31,004 nucleotides of DNA, taken from positions 1 to 31,004 of the forward strand of contig LWDI01000016.1 of assembly GCA_002083475.1 (NCBI GenBank), written 5' to 3'. Source of the stretch: Proteobacteria bacterium SG_bin5 (lineage in GTDB: Bacteria > Pseudomonadota > Alphaproteobacteria > Sphingomonadales > Sphingomonadaceae). A program made the position numbers and the translations under genes. Positions 29,489 to 31,004 of this stretch are shown in pieces; position 1 is the stretch's first letter; each line of letters opens with the position of its first letter. A model generated the notes under the pieces. It had not been told where the DNA came from, made no database searches, and saw only the letters and a program-made list of their open reading frames with translations.

Positions 29489-30354
29489 GCCTCGTCACGC
29501 TGATCGGCGAGCCTTGGGGCGATTATGGGCTGGTCGATAGCGGCCACGGCCGCAAGCTCGAACGCTATGGCCGCTTTCGCTTCATCCGCCCCGAGCCCCA
29601 GGCGCTCTGGGCGCCCGCCAGCGCCGATTGGGCGGCGGACGGCGAATTCCTGCCCGCGTCCGACGACGAGGGCGGCGGGCGCTGGCAATTCGCGCGCGAG
29701 GTGCCGCGCGCCGGCTGGCCGCTCGGCTGGGAAGAAGTGCGCTTCACCGCCCAAACGACGCCCTTCCGCCATTTGGGCTTCTTCCCCGATATGGCGCCGG
29801 TGTGGCGTTGGATGCGCGAGCGCGTCGCCGGGGTGGAGGCGGCCGAATGCCTCAATCTGTTCGGCTATACCGGCGTCGGCACGCTGGCGCTCGCCGCCAA
29901 GGGCGTGCGGATGGTGCATGTCGATGCTTCGAAGAAATCGGTCGAGGCCGCGCGGGGCAATGCCGCGCTTTCGGGCCTCGCCGACGCGCCGGTGCGCTGG
30001 CTGGTCGACGACGCCGCGAAATTCGTCGCGCGCGAGGGGCGGCGCGGGCGGCGTTATGACGGGATTTTGCTCGATCCGCCCAAATATGGCCGCGGTCCCG
30101 AGGGCGAGGTGTGGAAGCTCGAGGAAGGCCTGCCCGGCCTGATCGCCGATTGCCGCCGCCTGCTCGACGATCGCTCGCGCTTTCTGTTCTTGACCGTTTA
30201 CGCGGTGCGGCTGTCGGCGCTCGCGCTCGAGGAATTGCTCCGCCAGACGCTGGGCGACCTGGGCGGGACGATCGAGGCGGGGGAACTCACGGTGCGCGAG
30301 GAAGCGCGCGGGCTGCTGCTGCCGACGGCGATCTGGGCGCGGTGGTGGCGTTAG
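29485..30354 (+). CDS. RlmI/RlmK-like class I SAM methyltransferase
   Basis: The 289-residue protein has an N-terminal region that leads into TTPFRHLGFFPDMAPVW, then a Rossmann methyltransferase domain with motif I NLFGYTGVGTLALAA, the acidic residue at the end of strand 2 (MVHVDASKKSVEAAR) and motif IV LLDPPKYGRGPEG. This matches the methyltransferase domain of RlmI/RlmKL-type 23S rRNA cytosine-5 or guanosine methyltransferases. A clear PUA domain, as in E. coli RlmI, is not recognised at the N-terminus. The target (rRNA, other RNA or small molecule) is unknown. ATG 29485 is inside the end of thrC. A longer upstream frame runs antisense-like through thrC and is not real. Confidence 0.85.
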   Translation: MSLVTLIGEPWGDYGLVDSGHGRKLERYGRFRFIRPEPQALWAPASADWAADGEFLPASDDEGGGRWQFAREVPRAGWPLGWEEVRFTAQTTPFRHLGFFPDMAPVWRWMRERVAGVEAAECLNLFGYTGVGTLALAAKGVRMVHVDASKKSVEAARGNAALSGLADAPVRWLVDDAAKFVAREGRRGRRYDGILLDPPKYGRGPEGEVWKLEEGLPGLIADCRRLLDDRSRFLFLTVYAVRLSALALEELLRQTLGDLGGTIEAGELTVREEARGLLLPTAIWARWWR

Positions 30355-30361
30355 GCTTTGG

Positions 30362-30644
30362 GTTCGCGCGGCGGGGCGGAGACGCGGCGTCAGAAGAAAT
30401 TTTTTCACGCGGAGGCGCGGAGGCGCGGAGGAAGAGCGCCGAGCGCGTTCGTAAGCTTGCGCCGTAGGCGCGTTAAGTCATCGGATGAAAGGCGCTTCGC
30501 GCCGTTTCGTTCTCGGCGCCCTCTCCGCGTCCTCTGCGCCTCTGCGCGAACCAAAAATTTCCTTCCTCCGCGTCTCCGCGTCTCCGCGCGAACCAAAAAC
30601 TTCCTTCCTCCGCGCCTCCGCGCCTCCGCGTGAACCCCAAAAAT
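30362..30644. repeat. Inverted and tandem CTCCGCG repeat block
   Basis: The 290-nt gap between the methyltransferase and ccmB is filled by one repeat structure. A perfect 31-nt inverted repeat has arms at 30404-30434 and 30604-30634 (right arm CTTCCTCCGCGCCTCCGCGC and on to GTGAA). The right side holds about three tandem units of roughly 42 nt, at 30518-30558 (degenerate), 30559-30600 and 30601-30643, each with CTCCGCG triplets and a CGAACCAAAAA-like end. The centre has small hairpins (GGCGC-TTC-GCGCC). No protein gene was seen. It lies between convergent genes. Confidence 0.85.
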
Positions 30645-31004
30645 TCAATCCCGAGCGATCTTCATCGCCCCCGCCGCCACCAAGGGGGCGCCGACCAGCA
30701 GCACCAGGCTCGTCGCGCCCAGCAGCTTCAGCCCCTGCCCGCTCTCCACCGCGCCCGCGCCGAAGATCACCAGCGGCACCCCCAGGGGCAGCATCACCAG
30801 CCCCGCGACCGCCCCCGCGCCACGCAGTCCCGCGACGAGCGCACCGGTCGCGACGCCGAGCGCCGCCATCCCCGGCGTCCCCACCGCCAGCGCGAGCTCG
30901 ACCGCCGCCAGCCGCTCGCCCGGCAGCGCGAGCAAGCCGCTCGCGATCAGCGCGGCGAGCATCAGCGGCGGGCCGAAGCTCAGCCAATGCGCGACGAGCT
31001 TGGC
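30645..31004 (-). CDS. ccmB: Heme exporter protein CcmB, C-terminal part (5' end outside window)
   Basis: CcmB is the membrane subunit of the CcmAB ABC complex of cytochrome c maturation system I. The 119 residues seen are the C-terminal half of a protein of about 220 residues; the frame is open to the window edge. The segments GTPGMAALGVATGALVAGLRG, MLPLGVPLVIFGAGAVESG and a last hydrophobic helix LLVGAPLVAAGAMKI match the CcmB family pattern (LGTP...PLxxPxxIFGAGAV). The gene would continue to the right, where ccmA and ccmC may be expected. The in-frame ATG at 30962 is internal and not the start. Confidence 0.88.
   Translation of the reverse strand, partial: AKLVAHWLSFGPPLMLAALIASGLLALPGERLAAVELALAVGTPGMAALGVATGALVAGLRGAGAVAGLVMLPLGVPLVIFGAGAVESGQGLKLLGATSLVLLVGAPLVAAGAMKIARD

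Noticed and set aside
30518..30643. Possible CRISPR array from tandem 42-nt units
   Set aside because: The units are directly adjacent and similar along their whole length, so there are no spacers.

Overview
The window is chromosomal DNA from an alphaproteobacterium, most likely Sphingomonadales (Sphingomonas-like). The evidence is the very high GC content, the strong third-position GC bias, the sequence style of AtpD, SecE, NusG, RplK/RplA and CtaC/D/E, the short ATP synthase epsilon subunit, and the many GC-rich palindromic elements between genes. Both ends cut genes: the window opens inside atpA and closes inside ccmB. No tRNA, rRNA, CRISPR array, transposase, phage gene or attachment site was found.

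Layout. (1) 1-4541: the F1 part of the ATP synthase operon (atpA 3' end, atpG, atpD, atpC), interrupted by two non-canonical genes: a lipoprotein between atpG and atpD, and a DUF1640/CCDC90-type coiled-coil membrane protein between atpD and atpC. (2) 4549-10650: unlinked single genes: an acyltransferase-3 membrane protein (-), an orphan cpaF ATPase (+), a Tat-exported PhoD-type phosphatase (-) and a GT-C/PMT-like membrane protein (+). (3) 10732-12802: secE-nusG-rplK-rplA, followed by a tandem duplication in which the last 72 nt of rplA and a palindromic cassette are repeated. (4) 13228-14752: an adenine-deaminase-type enzyme overlapping a phosphoribosyltransferase, which reads as a purine salvage pair. 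(5) 14974-16961 (-): two tandem paralogous Tat-exported ferritin-like proteins. (6) 17130-21611 (-): a tightly packed operon pyrE-pdxJ-acpS-lepB-AI-2E family gene-maiA, with 4-nt overlaps at all junctions but one. (7) 21877-28102 (+): the aa3-type cytochrome c oxidase operon ctaC-ctaD-ctaB-coxF-like-ctaG-ctaE-surf1. (8) 28112-30354 (+): thrC overlapping an RlmI-like methyltransferase gene. (9) 30645-31004 (-): the ccmB C-terminal part.

Two energy-conserving machines are therefore present, ATP synthase and cytochrome oxidase with its heme O, Cu and Surf1 assembly factors, together with transcription/translation genes, coenzyme and lipid carrier maturation genes and protein export genes. This is mostly core genome. 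I found no clear undescribed multi-gene system. The points most worth a second look are the two extra genes inside the ATP synthase operon, the rplA 3'-end duplication, the families of composite palindromes, the ferritin-like pair with a possible general-stress promoter, and a strong hairpin at the ctaB start.
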